In this document: positions 25,453 to 34,389 of the stretch, piece after piece
Layout of the letters: every line of letters starts with the position of its first letter
How positions within the stretch are numbered: the stretch's first letter is position 1
Source of the DNA: Chitinophagales bacterium
Lineage (GTDB): Bacteria; Bacteroidota; Bacteroidia; Chitinophagales; BACL12
Assembly (NCBI GenBank): GCA_020636645.1
Contig: JACJXO010000003.1
Span: forward strand, 248,001 to 312,000
DNA length: 64,000 bases
Direction: 5' to 3'
Notes under the pieces: model-generated
What the model was told of the DNA's origin: nothing
The model's input: the letters and a program-made list of their open reading frames with translations, nothing else
The model's database searches: none
Position numbers and translations under genes: made by a program

Positions 25453-27365
25453 GTATGTTGCTTTATGAAGGATGTTGTTACGCTATCCCCATCACGATGA
25501 ATGGCCCTCAAAAGGTACATGCCACTGGCAAGGTCAGTTATTTCAACAGGATCACCAGTCCAGATACCGGCATCTACCAACACTCCTGTGCTGCTGAATA
25601 TCTCATACCTGTCGCCTTCGGTCATGCCGCTCATGCTGATCTGTGCAGTGGCAGGATTTGGAAAAACTATCACGGAGGTGGTCTGCACATCATGCACATC
25701 ATCCACTACTGAATAATTGCCTCCCACCTGTGGTCTGATCATAATGGCGCCCGGAATGTCTGACCTGGTCCAGTTTCCTCCAGTAGTATAGAACACGTCA
25801 TTGTTGGCAACATTGTTCACATCAAAGCCAACATTCAGAAAGTCTGATTGTGTTTGCAGCCAGCCCACATAGAAATAGCCATTCACTACAACCGGTGTTG
25901 GATTGCCGAGGTAATCGGTCAGCTGGTACACATAGAACCCATTGACACTGTCAACATACTTTGGCGTGAGAAAATCTGCCTGATACAGGATGGATTCATC
26001 GGCCGAAGCACCGGTTGTGTCAATGACATCCCAGACCATCAGAGAAAAGAACAGGTTGGACTTTGGTCCATCCACATAAGCCCAGTGAATATAGATCTCT
26101 TTTAAGGTATCAGGTTCATTGGCATGAAATCGCACTGCGAGTTTACTTCCTGTACCATTCAGTGCATAGGCTTTTTCGGCAGAGCCATCATCGTAGGCAA
26201 AGTAGTTATAAAAATCCTGCTGTATGCGCAGGGTATCATTCAGCCTTTCAATATCACCTGCGGGATCCAGCATATACTCTATGGTTACTGACAGGCTATC
26301 GCCATCATAGCCTGGAGTGGAAGATGGAATTTCAAAGGTATTGTAGGAATTAAAGGCCGTACTAAAAGGGTCAAAGTTGATAGAAATAGGAGCCGAAAGT
26401 GGTTCTATTTCTGTTCCTGTCCATGTTTCAAAGGCACGATACTGATAACTCGTGTTGATGACCGTGTTGAAGTTGTTGATGATCTGTGCCAGATGGTTAT
26501 CATCCAGCTCTTCTGCCTGGTGGTTTCGAAACTGATTCCAGGGCATTTGCCTGTAGTGGCGCAGAATGGAAGTGGGCGGACCAACAAAAGACACATCCCG
26601 AAACAACGTATCTGTATAAGAACGATCATCGGCCAGGTAAACGTAATCAATATTCCAATGATCATTGTTACCCTGCACGTTAGCCCAGTTTCTGAAACGG
26701 AACTGAAAACCATCATACTGAAATTCATCCGCTACCGGAACCATGGCAGTGCGGAAGGGCTGGTTCACGTCTCCTTCAGTATTTCGGGTAAACCAGACAC
26801 GTTGCCAGCTGTTGTCAGGCATTTTGTATTCCAGTATCAGAGAGTCATTGAGTTCAGGAAAATCGCCAAATCCTCCGGGCTGATAGGAGAAGCTCAGATA
26901 GACGGAATCTGTGAGTGAACCACCCAGAAAAACAGGTCTGGAGGTGAGTGTATCTGCCGGACCATTCACGATGAGATCGCTGTGTGGTCTGCCATTGGCA
27001 CGCAATCCGTCCAGTGTAGCTACACCATAACTGGGCGGCAGGATAGGGTAAGTATTGTTTACAAATGCCAGACTGTCTGTCCAGAACAGGTTACTAGGAT
27101 ATACGGCAGAAGGCTGGCTGTTGAACACAGTATCTCCGCACAATATGCTGGTGCTGTCAAGAAAGCGACTGAGATTGGAGAAGTCATCAAAAAATGGCAG
27201 GCAGAGGGTGTCTCTGCTGGTACCGATATCGCGGGTACCTCCGGTGTTCTCTGCAGGGTTGAGGTTTCGAAGTACCGGGTTATATGAAAGCGGACGAAGG
27301 ACCTCCTGAGCACTGACACCGGCAGCCATGATGGCGAAAAAACCTACAAGTACAAATTTCCTCAT
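25443..27365 (-). CDS. Secreted protein with T9SS sorting domain, 640 aa
   Basis: A signal peptide (MRKFVLVGFFAIMAAGVSAQ) is followed by a long beta-rich protein with many Asp, Asn, Ser and aromatic residues. It contains the segment LCLPFFDDFS near residue 58 and LSFSYQPGGFGDFPE...LILEYKMPDNSWQRVW, which resembles jelly-roll/MAM-like modules. A second beta domain (FNTYNTFEIP-like, YFAYDDGSAEKAYAL) is followed by a type A T9SS sorting domain (VFPNPATAQISM ... ASGMYLLRA). No catalytic motif is visible. It is translationally coupled to the upstream PASTA gene by ATGA. An operon linking a surface protein with ddl and PASTA genes probably reflects co-transcription rather than a shared pathway. Confidence 0.85.
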   Translation of the reverse strand: MRKFVLVGFFAIMAAGVSAQEVLRPLSYNPVLRNLNPAENTGGTRDIGTSRDTLCLPFFDDFSNLSRFLDSTSILCGDTVFNSQPSAVYPSNLFWTDSLAFVNNTYPILPPSYGVATLDGLRANGRPHSDLIVNGPADTLTSRPVFLGGSLTDSVYLSFSYQPGGFGDFPELNDSLILEYKMPDNSWQRVWFTRNTEGDVNQPFRTAMVPVADEFQYDGFQFRFRNWANVQGNNDHWNIDYVYLADDRSYTDTLFRDVSFVGPPTSILRHYRQMPWNQFRNHQAEELDDNHLAQIINNFNTVINTSYQYRAFETWTGTEIEPLSAPISINFDPFSTAFNSYNTFEIPSSTPGYDGDSLSVTIEYMLDPAGDIERLNDTLRIQQDFYNYFAYDDGSAEKAYALNGTGSKLAVRFHANEPDTLKEIYIHWAYVDGPKSNLFFSLMVWDVIDTTGASADESILYQADFLTPKYVDSVNGFYVYQLTDYLGNPTPVVVNGYFYVGWLQTQSDFLNVGFDVNNVANNDVFYTTGGNWTRSDIPGAIMIRPQVGGNYSVVDDVHDVQTTSVIVFPNPATAQISMSGMTEGDRYEIFSSTGVLVDAGIWTGDPVEITDLASGMYLLRAIHRDGDSVTTSFIKQHTWK

Positions 27366-28204
27366 GGATGCATATCATTTTCGGGCTGATCCTGTGTGGC
27401 GGGCGGAAGATCACTGATCCAGATATCTACCATGGAGCCCATATTTATAGTACCACCTTCATAAGGAGCAGGATACTGACGAACGATAAACGCCGACATC
27501 GTATCTGTAATTGCCCCATCGCCCACTACAGTCCCGACGTTTAGTTCTTTCAGTTGAATCAGGGCACTGGCTTCGAGGTAACTCAGACCAACCAGATCAG
27601 GTATTTCCACCCGGGTCTCTCCCAGCCCATTACCCAGCACCAGATCTACTATTGAGCCTTTGGGAATCTTCGTTCCCGGCTTTGGCGTGCCGTTCACACC
27701 CCGAACACGCATATCCAGAAAGACATCTTTATACTGGAACGGCTTGTAGCTGATGTTCCCTATGCGCAGTCCGCGGCTTTGAAGAATCTCCACTACACTG
27801 ATGTAGCTGGTTCCCTGTTCTATGTAAGGCAGTTCTGTGGGAGGCGGTGCAGCCCTGTTCACCACCGCATAGATCGTTCTGCCTTCTTTGACCATACTGC
27901 CGGGTTTTGGCTCCTGGCTTATGATACTTAATGGTGTGGCTTCCTGAAGATAGCTGCTGTCCATGACCGCATATTTCAAACCAGCCTGCTCCAGCACCCG
28001 TTCAGCTTCTGTGGCCGGTAAGCCCGTCAGATCAGGTACTGTCTGGCTTTCTGAGTGACGGCTGTATCGGTTGATTAATCCAAGTGTGATCCACGCCGTG
28101 AGGAACACAAAAACTCCTGCCAGCACCAGATTGAGCCAGAAAGCTTTACTGATAAGAAAGCGCATGAAGCCTGGGCGGGTTTCTTTATTTGTCTTTTTGG
28201 GCAA
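27362..28204 (-). CDS. PASTA-domain membrane protein
   Basis: A 280-residue protein with a short cytoplasmic N-terminus, one membrane helix (residues about 20-45, FWLNLVLAGVFVFLTAWITLGLI) and three extracytoplasmic PASTA domains. These begin near TVPDLTGLPATEAERVL, LPYIEQGTSYISVVEIL and IPDLVGLSYLEASALIQ. PASTA domains bind peptidoglycan or muropeptides in other bacteria. There is no kinase or transpeptidase domain, so this is the short Bacteroidota type. The start is TTG 28204, 27 nt after the ddl stop; ATG 28165 (MRFLISK) is the alternative. Its place directly after ddl supports a cell-envelope role. Confidence 0.88.
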   Translation of the reverse strand: MPKKTNKETRPGFMRFLISKAFWLNLVLAGVFVFLTAWITLGLINRYSRHSESQTVPDLTGLPATEAERVLEQAGLKYAVMDSSYLQEATPLSIISQEPKPGSMVKEGRTIYAVVNRAAPPPTELPYIEQGTSYISVVEILQSRGLRIGNISYKPFQYKDVFLDMRVRGVNGTPKPGTKIPKGSIVDLVLGNGLGETRVEIPDLVGLSYLEASALIQLKELNVGTVVGDGAITDTMSAFIVRQYPAPYEGGTINMGSMVDIWISDLPPATQDQPENDMHP

Positions 28205-28231
28205 CAGCCGCAGTTTTAATGAGCGGTAAAT

Positions 28232-29200
28232 TTACAAAGTCTCATCCAGCAACCTGGTGAAGAATTCCGTCAGGCTAAGTCCGGAGGCCCTGGCCATCTG
28301 CGGCACTATGCTGGCTGCGCTCAGACCCGGAACGGTATTAACCTCTAAAAAGTGTGGTGTACCACCAGCAATGATATAATCTATTCTGACAATACCTCTG
28401 CAACCCAGGTAGCTGTAAATGGCAGATGAAACATTCCTTACCGCTTCTGCATCCTGTTCAGGTATGGGTGCAGGAATGATCTCCTGGCTTTCTCCGGCAG
28501 TGTATTTGGCGGTATAATTGAAAAAATCATGTGTTCCGGCACGCACCTCGCAAAGTGGCAGTACAACAATTTCTCCCTGATGTCGGTACACCCCACAGGT
28601 CACCTCGGTTCCGGTTATTCCTTCTTCCACCAGGATCTCATGGTCGTAATGAAATCCTTCTTCCAGTGCCGGTTCCAGTTTCAACCAGTCCTGCACTTTG
28701 GTAATACCATAACTCGATCCGTTGTTATTAGGCTTAACAAATACAGGAAGTGTATAGGTATCTCTGATCTCATTCAACAGAGATAATTCACCCGGTTTTA
28801 CAACAACACCCCTTGCCATGGTTACCTTATCTCTGAGTATTTCTTTACAAAAGGTCTTATTGAAAGTGACTGACGAAACCACTGTATCACAACAAGTATA
28901 GGAGATGCCCTGCATATCCAGGTAGCCCTGGATCTTTCCGTCTTCGCCGGGAGAACCATGAATAGCCATGAATACCCGATCAGGTCTGATCTGCTCATCC
29001 TTGAGCTGAAAGGAAAAGGTATTCAGGTCGAGCCTTGCTCCTGTTTGGGCTTCAAACCAGCCGTCATCATTGATCAGGATCTTATATGGTTCAAACCTTT
29101 CTCTGTCCAGATGCTGGAATACGATCTCACCGCTTTCCAGTGAGATATTGCGTTCGGCGGTCAATCCGCCGCACAGAATCGCCACAATGGGTTTTTCCAT
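28232..29200 (-). CDS. ddl: D-alanine--D-alanine ligase
   Basis: A 322-residue ATP-grasp enzyme that joins two D-Ala molecules for peptidoglycan synthesis in the cytoplasm. Family motifs are clear: CGGLTAERNISLESGE at the N-terminus (the first D-Ala site), MAIHGSPGEDGKIQGYLD, FVKPNNNGSSYGITKV in the ATP-binding lobe, EEGITGTEVTCGV, and GCRGIVRIDYI followed by FLEVNTVPGLSAASIVPQ, the Mg/ATP and second D-Ala region. The start is ATG 29200; the frame extends upstream to 29239 but the extra residues are not family-like. It is the first gene of a seven-gene minus-strand run reaching YihY. Confidence 0.95.
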   Translation of the reverse strand: MEKPIVAILCGGLTAERNISLESGEIVFQHLDRERFEPYKILINDDGWFEAQTGARLDLNTFSFQLKDEQIRPDRVFMAIHGSPGEDGKIQGYLDMQGISYTCCDTVVSSVTFNKTFCKEILRDKVTMARGVVVKPGELSLLNEIRDTYTLPVFVKPNNNGSSYGITKVQDWLKLEPALEEGFHYDHEILVEEGITGTEVTCGVYRHQGEIVVLPLCEVRAGTHDFFNYTAKYTAGESQEIIPAPIPEQDAEAVRNVSSAIYSYLGCRGIVRIDYIIAGGTPHFLEVNTVPGLSAASIVPQMARASGLSLTEFFTRLLDETL

Positions 29201-29374
29201 ACAGATGTTTTCACAAAATAAATCATCAACGCCGGGCAACTACAGTTGTTTTGCCAACGTCATGCGGTGCATAATGCTTTTGGCGGATATTCTGCTGGCC
29301 GATGAATGGATTGAATTATCACCGGCACCTGAATAAAGTTATCGTACCTTTAGTACTTATCAGTATCATTTCCC

Positions 29375-30490
29375 TTGACACAAAAGAAAGGTGCGGTCAA
29401 GTTTATTGGCCAGGACGGTAACGAGTTTTACCACGTCTTACGGTCAAATGTTCAACACTATTTTCAGCAAGAAGGCATAGACACCTTTGCCAACACAGCT
29501 ATGAGGCTCAAAACAGCCACCTTGTTGACAGCTTATATTGGTGGATTTATTTGTGTCCTGACGGTGCCTATGCCCTGGTTTCTGATGCTCCCTGTATGGA
29601 TTTTCATGGGGGTAGCTTGTGCTGGTATAGGCATGAGTGTCATGCATGATGCCAACCACGGCTCATATTCACCAAACCCTCAGGTAAATAAGGCCCTGGG
29701 GCTAACCCTGAATCTCCTTGGTGGAGCTGTATTCAACTGGAAATTGCAACATAATGTGCTGCACCATACCTACACGAATATTCATGGTTTGGATGACGAC
29801 ATAGATACAAAAGCCGGTATGAGATTCTCTCCTCATCAAACACTGGAAGACAAACACAAAGGACAGTTTATCTATGCTTTTGGACTGTATTCGCTGATCA
29901 CCATATACTGGATCTTTGCCAAAGACTTCATTCAATACCGGCAATACAGAAAGAACGGTGTCAATGCAGACAAACCATCCGTTTACAAAAGACGCCTGCT
30001 GCAATTGATATTGCTCAAGACATCCTACTTATTTGTTTTCCTTGTTGTACCAGTAGTGTTCTTCCAGATCGCTCCCTGGCTGGTATTGACAGGATTCCTT
30101 TTGATGCAAATGACAGGAGGCCTGATACTCTCAGTCGTATTTCAGCTTGCGCACAGCATTGAAGAAACCACACACCCCCTGCCAGATGAGTTGAACACCA
30201 TTCATAATAGCTGGGCTGTGCATCAAATGGAGACCACAGTTAATTTCTCTCAAAATTCCAGGTTCATTACATGGTATGTGGGTGGTTTAAATTACCAGAT
30301 CGAACACCACCTGTTTCCAAAGATCTGCCACATCCATTACCCTAAAATATCTGCGATAGTCAGAGATACAGCAGAACAGTTTAATATTCCTTACCTGGAG
30401 AATAAAAAGCTTTCTGAAGCCCTCCGTTCTCATATAAGGCTTTTAAGGTCGCTTGGACAAAGGCCTACATGGGAAAGCTTGCTGGACTGA
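29375..30490 (+). CDS. Membrane fatty acid desaturase, front-end / linoleoyl-CoA type
   Basis: A 371-residue di-iron membrane desaturase that introduces a cis double bond into fatty acyl chains. The three histidine boxes are intact: H91-D-A-N-H95, H126-N-V-L-H-H131, and Q308-I-E-H-H312. The Gln in the third box is the mark of front-end (delta-5/6-like) desaturases. No cytochrome b5 domain is fused, so an external electron donor is needed; the ferredoxin 1.1 kb away is one possible donor, by proximity only. The start is TTG 29375, with a near-consensus -7 box TACCTTTA at 29345-29352. The gene reads slightly more AT-rich than its neighbours by eye. Its role is probably membrane-fluidity control or polyunsaturated fatty acid synthesis. 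Confidence 0.9.
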   Translation: MTQKKGAVKFIGQDGNEFYHVLRSNVQHYFQQEGIDTFANTAMRLKTATLLTAYIGGFICVLTVPMPWFLMLPVWIFMGVACAGIGMSVMHDANHGSYSPNPQVNKALGLTLNLLGGAVFNWKLQHNVLHHTYTNIHGLDDDIDTKAGMRFSPHQTLEDKHKGQFIYAFGLYSLITIYWIFAKDFIQYRQYRKNGVNADKPSVYKRRLLQLILLKTSYLFVFLVVPVVFFQIAPWLVLTGFLLMQMTGGLILSVVFQLAHSIEETTHPLPDELNTIHNSWAVHQMETTVNFSQNSRFITWYVGGLNYQIEHHLFPKICHIHYPKISAIVRDTAEQFNIPYLENKKLSEALRSHIRLLRSLGQRPTWESLLD

Positions 30491-30512
30491 CTGGTCAATT
30501 TGACTTGATCAG
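30491..30512 (+). terminator. Possible weak terminator after the desaturase gene
   Basis: CTGGTCAA (30491-30498) pairs with TTGATCAG (30505-30512), with one G-T pair, directly after the stop codon. No strong T-tract follows, so its function is uncertain. The rest of 30513-30640 shows nothing I can name. Confidence 0.3.
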
Positions 30513-30640
30513 CCCCATATAAGCTTTATTCATATTACATCAGTCACAGTGAGAATTCTTCCAAGCAGACAGGTCTTGCATGGAAGCGGGGCGCAATAGA
30601 ACGTGTTTGTCTTCCGGAACCAGAACTTCAGTCAGATCTA

Positions 30641-31201
30641 TCATGGACGGAAATCACCTTCCAGTAAACTATAAACAAGGGTGTCATGGTACTTGCCGTT
30701 CCAGAAATAATCTTCGCGGAAATACCCTTCGCGGATAAATCCGCATCCCTCCACCAGCCTGATACTGGCCTCATTTCCGGGACTGATCTTCGCTTCAATA
30801 GAGTGCAGTTTCATACCACTGAATGCGTATCTGATGGTTTCCCTCAAAGCTTCTTTCATGACACCTTTCCGGAAATATTCAGGCAGCAGGGCATAGCCTA
30901 TCTCTCCCCTGTGGTGTTCGGGTGTCATTCGCCACAATCCGATATAACCCATGAGTTTCTCGCCGTCTTTTTCTGACACCGCCCACTGTATAGCTTCATT
31001 GTTATCTACCAACCCGCTAACCATTGCGATCCATTTACGAGCGGTCTCCAGATCAGGACATGGATCACGGTCCAGATACTGAAGCACTCTCGGGTCAGAA
31101 CGCAAACGATAGATCTCTGCTACATCTGACTCCAGCACCCTTCTCAGGTGAAGCCTCTCTGTGAATAGCTCTGGAAAAGGATCGAATTGAAATTGCAGCA
31201 T
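30641..31201 (-). CDS. GNAT-family N-acetyltransferase (RimJ/RimL-like)
   Basis: A 186-residue acetyl-CoA-dependent acetyltransferase of the RimJ/RimL class. The pattern is typical: TERLHLRRVLESDVAEIYRLRSD at the N-terminus, the beta4 strand MGYIGLWRMTPEHHRGEIGYALLPEYFRKGVMKEAL with the pyrophosphate-binding loop region, and IEAKISPGNEASIRLVEGCGFIREGYFREDYFWNGKYHDTLVYSLL at the end. RimJ/RimL members acetylate ribosomal protein N-termini, but many in this subgroup act on other amines, so the substrate is open. It has no obvious partner. It lies just downstream of the ferredoxin gene on the same strand, with a terminator between them. Confidence 0.85.
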   Translation of the reverse strand: MLQFQFDPFPELFTERLHLRRVLESDVAEIYRLRSDPRVLQYLDRDPCPDLETARKWIAMVSGLVDNNEAIQWAVSEKDGEKLMGYIGLWRMTPEHHRGEIGYALLPEYFRKGVMKEALRETIRYAFSGMKLHSIEAKISPGNEASIRLVEGCGFIREGYFREDYFWNGKYHDTLVYSLLEGDFRP

Positions 31202-31217
31202 ATGTCAGCTATGAAGA

Positions 31218-31244
31218 TAAAAAAACCCCGCACAGGGCGGGGTT
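31218..31244 (-). terminator. Intrinsic terminator of the ferredoxin gene
   Basis: Read on the minus strand, AACCCCGC and GCGGGGTT (8-bp stem, loop of 5) are followed by T7. It lies 20 nt after the ferredoxin stop codon and just before the GNAT start. Confidence 0.85.
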
Positions 31245-31263
31245 CATCATATAGTGATGATTG

Positions 31264-31611
31264 TCAAAGGTGCATTTTAGCTTTTTTTGCAAGCAGCTGT
31301 TCTTCATTCTCCACATGCTCAGGATCCGGCAGGCAGCAGTCAACCGGACATACAGCAGCGCATTGTGGCTCTTCATGAAAACCCACACATTCAGTGCACT
31401 TGTCAGGTACAATATAATAAATGTCTTCAGCCACCGGAGCATGTTTTGAAGTGGCCTCAATAACGCTGCCGTCCAGCATTGTAACTTCTCCTTTCACGGT
31501 GGTGCCATCGGCAAAAGCCCACTCTACCCCGCCTTCGTAGATCGCATTGTTGGGACACTCGGGCTCACAGGCTCCGCAGTTGATACAGTCTTCTGTAATA
31601 TGAATTGCCAT
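31264..31611 (-). CDS. 2[4Fe-4S] ferredoxin, Allochromatium type
   Basis: A 115-residue soluble electron carrier. Cluster I ligands are CINCGACEPECP. Cluster II ligands are CTECVGFHEEPQCAAVCP, with eight residues between the second and third Cys. That insertion and a C-terminal helical extension (EHVENEEQLLAKKAKMHL) characterise the Alvin-type ferredoxins, which have very low potential. A 40-residue insert between the two cluster motifs (WAFADGTTVKGEV...) is also present. The start ATG 31611 is supported by a -33/-7 promoter. It is divergent from the acyl-CoA reductase gene, with 74 bp between starts, an arrangement that suggests it may supply electrons for that enzyme or for the desaturase. 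Confidence 0.92.
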   Translation of the reverse strand: MAIHITEDCINCGACEPECPNNAIYEGGVEWAFADGTTVKGEVTMLDGSVIEATSKHAPVAEDIYYIVPDKCTECVGFHEEPQCAAVCPVDCCLPDPEHVENEEQLLAKKAKMHL

Positions 31612-31634
31612 AACTTTACAAGCGTTGATCGGTT

Positions 31635-31666
31635 CAAATATAGAGGCTGACCATCTAATTGTCAAA
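31635..31666 (-). promoter_or_regulatory. Promoter of the ferredoxin gene (-33 TTTG, -7 TATATTTG)
   Basis: On the minus strand TTTG (31666 to 31663), a 20-nt spacer and an exact TATATTTG (31642 to 31635) lie 23 nt before the ATG at 31611. It is one of the best -33/-7 pairs in the window. Confidence 0.7.
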
Positions 31667-31685
31667 CACTTTGCGACGAGGATTT

Positions 31686-32687
31686 ATGAACAGAGCTGAC
31701 TGGATAAGTATTTGGGTTGAACTGGGCGAGAGTATGCGCCCCGGAAACGAGGGACTGGAAGCCATCATCCGTCAGACAGAACAGGCCAACGGGTGGTTTA
31801 CTGCTGCCTACCAGTGGCAGGCCATTGACCACATACGAAACAACTGGCTACAGGCCAGGGCGCTGGAAGACTGGCTGCTACCCTATCAGCTTCCGGTCAA
31901 TGTACCCGGGCGGATCGGTTTGATTCCGGCCGGAAATATCCCATTGGTTGGTATGCACGATCTGCTTTCAGTAATGATGGCAGGTCATACAGCTTTGGTA
32001 AAGCCGAGTAGCAAAGACCCATTCTTTCTGCCCTGGCTCCGCAATCAGCTGCAAGGAATTGCTCCTGAAGCAGCAGACCGCTTTCTGCTGGTAGAAAAAT
32101 TGGCAGAATTTGATGCGGTGATTGCAACTGGCAGCGATAACAGCAGCAGGTACTTTGAATACTATTTCGGGAAATACCCGCACATCATCAGACGCAACAG
32201 AAGTTCTGCTGCCATACTTGATGGCAGCGAAACAGAAGAACAACTGATCGCTCTTGGAAGTGACATATTCACCTACTTCGGTCTGGGTTGCAGAAATGTA
32301 AGTAAGTTATATCTGCCAGCCGGATATGATCCCTCCCGGCTACTTTCTTTGTGGGAAGTTTTTAGTTCCGTTCGTGATCACCATAAATACAGGAATAACC
32401 TGGATTACAACCTTACGTTACTGTTGCTCAATAACAGCAGGCATCTGGCGGCCGATTACCTTATCCTGGCAGAAAATGAAGCTTTACATGCCCCGCTTGC
32501 CACGGTTTATTATCAGCATTATCAGGATGAAGACGAACTCCGGCTTCAACTGGAAGCTCTGGCAGGAAACCTGCAATGTGTGGTGTCTGTAAAACCCGGA
32601 AATACTTTACCGGGAACCACACAGCAACCTGGGCTGTCTGATTATGCAGATCATGTGGACACACTGACTTTTCTACAGGATATCTGA
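31686..32687 (+). CDS. LuxC-type acyl-CoA reductase
   Basis: A 333-residue protein of the LuxC/acyl-CoA reductase family, which reduces fatty acyl-CoA or acyl thioesters to aldehydes with NADPH. The aldehyde-dehydrogenase-like fold is visible in IGLIPAGNIPLVGMHDLLSV, VKPSSKDPFFLPWL and AVIATGSDNSSRYFEYYF. The putative nucleophile is the Cys of YFGLGCRNVSKLYLP near residue 210. It is shorter than marine LuxC (about 480), as is usual for Bacteroidota copies. No luxD, luxE or luciferase genes are present, so bioluminescence is not implied. The start is taken as ATG 31686; TTG 31659 is possible. It is divergent from the ferredoxin gene. Confidence 0.85.
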   Translation: MNRADWISIWVELGESMRPGNEGLEAIIRQTEQANGWFTAAYQWQAIDHIRNNWLQARALEDWLLPYQLPVNVPGRIGLIPAGNIPLVGMHDLLSVMMAGHTALVKPSSKDPFFLPWLRNQLQGIAPEAADRFLLVEKLAEFDAVIATGSDNSSRYFEYYFGKYPHIIRRNRSSAAILDGSETEEQLIALGSDIFTYFGLGCRNVSKLYLPAGYDPSRLLSLWEVFSSVRDHHKYRNNLDYNLTLLLLNNSRHLAADYLILAENEALHAPLATVYYQHYQDEDELRLQLEALAGNLQCVVSVKPGNTLPGTTQQPGLSDYADHVDTLTFLQDI

Positions 32688-33365
32688 TCACTGTTTTACC
32701 CGGTAGCCTTCTTTCATCTTGTCTGGATACAGCTCTTCAAAATGCTGTACCTTCTTTTTTACTACAAACACACAATACGGCTGCTCCGGATTGTTGGCCA
32801 GGTAATCCTGGTGATAATTCTCAGCGGGGTAGAAATGCTCCAACGGAACGATCTCTGTCACGATCCTATTGCCAAAAGTACCTCGTTCATTTTGGATGTC
32901 GATATACTTATCGGCGATCTCTTTTTGTGATTCGTTGTGATAAAAGATGACACTGCGATACTGCGTTCCTACATCATTGCCCTGGCGGTTCAGGGTGGTA
33001 GGATCATGTGTATGCATATGTATGTCCAAAAGGGTTTCAAAATCCACCTTCGCCGGATCATAGGTGATCTGCACACATTCGGCATGACCGGTGCGACCAT
33101 CGCAAACCTGCTCATAGCTGGGGTTCTCCACATGTCCGCCGCTATATCCGCTCACCACACTGATAACACCTTCCACCTCTTCATAAATAGCTTCTGTACA
33201 CCAGAAACAACCTCCTGCAAAGGTGGCTGTTTCGCTGCCTTCCGGAGCATTGGATACTTGTTTTGCTGCTGACATATCATCGGTTTTTTGAGTGTTCTGT
33301 GCACAGCCGGTCAGCAGCCAACCTGCTGCCAATACCGTACCGGCAAATCCAAATACATACTTCAT
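32688..33365 (-). CDS. msrA: Peptide-methionine (S)-S-oxide reductase MsrA, lipoprotein form
   Basis: A 225-residue MsrA that reduces methionine-S-sulfoxide in damaged proteins. The catalytic motif GCFWCTEAIYEEVEGV is intact, as are GYSGGHVENPSYEQVC, the substrate-pocket HDPTTLNRQGNDVGTQYRS and the C-terminal EHFYPAENYHQDYL. An N-terminal signal with lipobox LLTGC marks it as an exported lipoprotein, so it would protect envelope proteins. ATG 33365 is chosen over the adjacent GTG 33368. It ends one base after the convergent acyl-CoA reductase gene. Confidence 0.94.
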   Translation of the reverse strand: MKYVFGFAGTVLAAGWLLTGCAQNTQKTDDMSAAKQVSNAPEGSETATFAGGCFWCTEAIYEEVEGVISVVSGYSGGHVENPSYEQVCDGRTGHAECVQITYDPAKVDFETLLDIHMHTHDPTTLNRQGNDVGTQYRSVIFYHNESQKEIADKYIDIQNERGTFGNRIVTEIVPLEHFYPAENYHQDYLANNPEQPYCVFVVKKKVQHFEELYPDKMKEGYRVKQ

Positions 33366-33468
33366 CACAATTGTTTGAAAGGAGAACGACAGGTATGCTT
33401 TGAAAGTTCAGCCACATGCCTTGGGCAAAGTAAAGGTTTTGTAAACGCAATTGCACCATCTTTGCAGG

Positions 33469-34389
33469 ATGAAAAGCATACTGGCCATACATGGCGGAGC
33501 AGGCACCATTACCAGATCATCTATGTCTGAAGAAATGGAAGCAGCCTACCTGCAGGGACTTCGTGATGCCCTGGAAGCAGGCAGAATAGCTTATTTGCGG
33601 GGTGATGCTGCAGAAGATATCTGTGCTGCCGCAGTGGTCTCTCTGGAAGAAAATCCGCTGTATAATGCCGGGAAGGGCGCTGTATTCACACATGCAGGTG
33701 ATCATGAGATGGATGCAGCCATGATGCGTGGTTCAGATCTTGCCGCGGGGGCCGTTGCCGGTGTGCGGTTTGTGCGCAACCCGGTTCTCCTGGCTCGTGC
33801 GGTCATGAAATATGAAGAACATGTGCTGTTAAGTGGAACAGGTGCAGATGCATTTGCACGCCTTCAGGGCCTTGAAACTGTTTCCAACAATTGGTTTGAC
33901 ACACCACATCGCCGGCTACAATATGAACAGGCCCTGGCCGAAGATATCATCATACTGGACCATCATGAAAAGAAATTCGGTACCGTTGGAGCAGTCGCCC
34001 TTGATCTGAAAAACAACATTGCTGCCGCTACCTCTACAGGCGGAATGACCAACAAAAAGTTTGGTCGCATTGGCGATAGCCCTCTGATTGGTTCCGGCAC
34101 TTATGCCAACAATGAAACCTGTGCTGTCAGCTGCACCGGTCATGGAGAGTACTTCATCCGGTATGCCGTTGCCTATGACCTTTCCTGCAGGATCGCATAT
34201 GGAAAACAAACTTTAAATGATGCTGCAGATGAGCTTATATACAAGGTACTGCAGGATGCCGGTGGCGAAGGCGGCCTCATTGCCATTAACCGGCTGGGTG
34301 AAGTAACATTGCCATTCAACTCTCCAGGAATGTACAGAGGTATTCTGCATGAGAACGGCGATGTGGAAGTGGCTATCTATCGCTCATGA
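33469..34389 (+). CDS. Isoaspartyl peptidase / type III L-asparaginase (Ntn-hydrolase)
   Basis: A 306-residue plant-type asparaginase proenzyme. The N-terminal HGGAGTI strand and YNAGKGAVFT are typical, and self-cleavage should occur before Thr172 in KFGTVGAVALD, giving alpha and beta subunits. The beta subunit carries STGGMTNKKFGRIGDSPLIGSGTYA, the substrate-binding and Arg/Asp pocket region. The family hydrolyses beta-aspartyl dipeptides, including beta-Asp-Arg, the product of cyanophycinase. Its position next to cphB and cphA makes that the likely substrate here. The ATG at 33469 has a one-mismatch -7 box CATCTTTG exactly 4 nt upstream. Its 3' end overlaps cphB by 17 nt on the opposite strand. 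Confidence 0.92.
   Translation: MKSILAIHGGAGTITRSSMSEEMEAAYLQGLRDALEAGRIAYLRGDAAEDICAAAVVSLEENPLYNAGKGAVFTHAGDHEMDAAMMRGSDLAAGAVAGVRFVRNPVLLARAVMKYEEHVLLSGTGADAFARLQGLETVSNNWFDTPHRRLQYEQALAEDIIILDHHEKKFGTVGAVALDLKNNIAAATSTGGMTNKKFGRIGDSPLIGSGTYANNETCAVSCTGHGEYFIRYAVAYDLSCRIAYGKQTLNDAADELIYKVLQDAGGEGGLIAINRLGEVTLPFNSPGMYRGILHENGDVEVAIYRS

Noticed and set aside
29375..30490. Horizontal transfer of the desaturase gene
   Set aside because: It seems slightly AT-richer than its neighbours by eye, but the difference is small. There are no flanking repeats or mobility genes, so a GC and codon-usage calculation would be needed.
31264..32687. Bioluminescence (lux) locus
   Set aside because: Only a LuxC-type reductase is present. 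There is no luciferase, LuxD or LuxE gene nearby.
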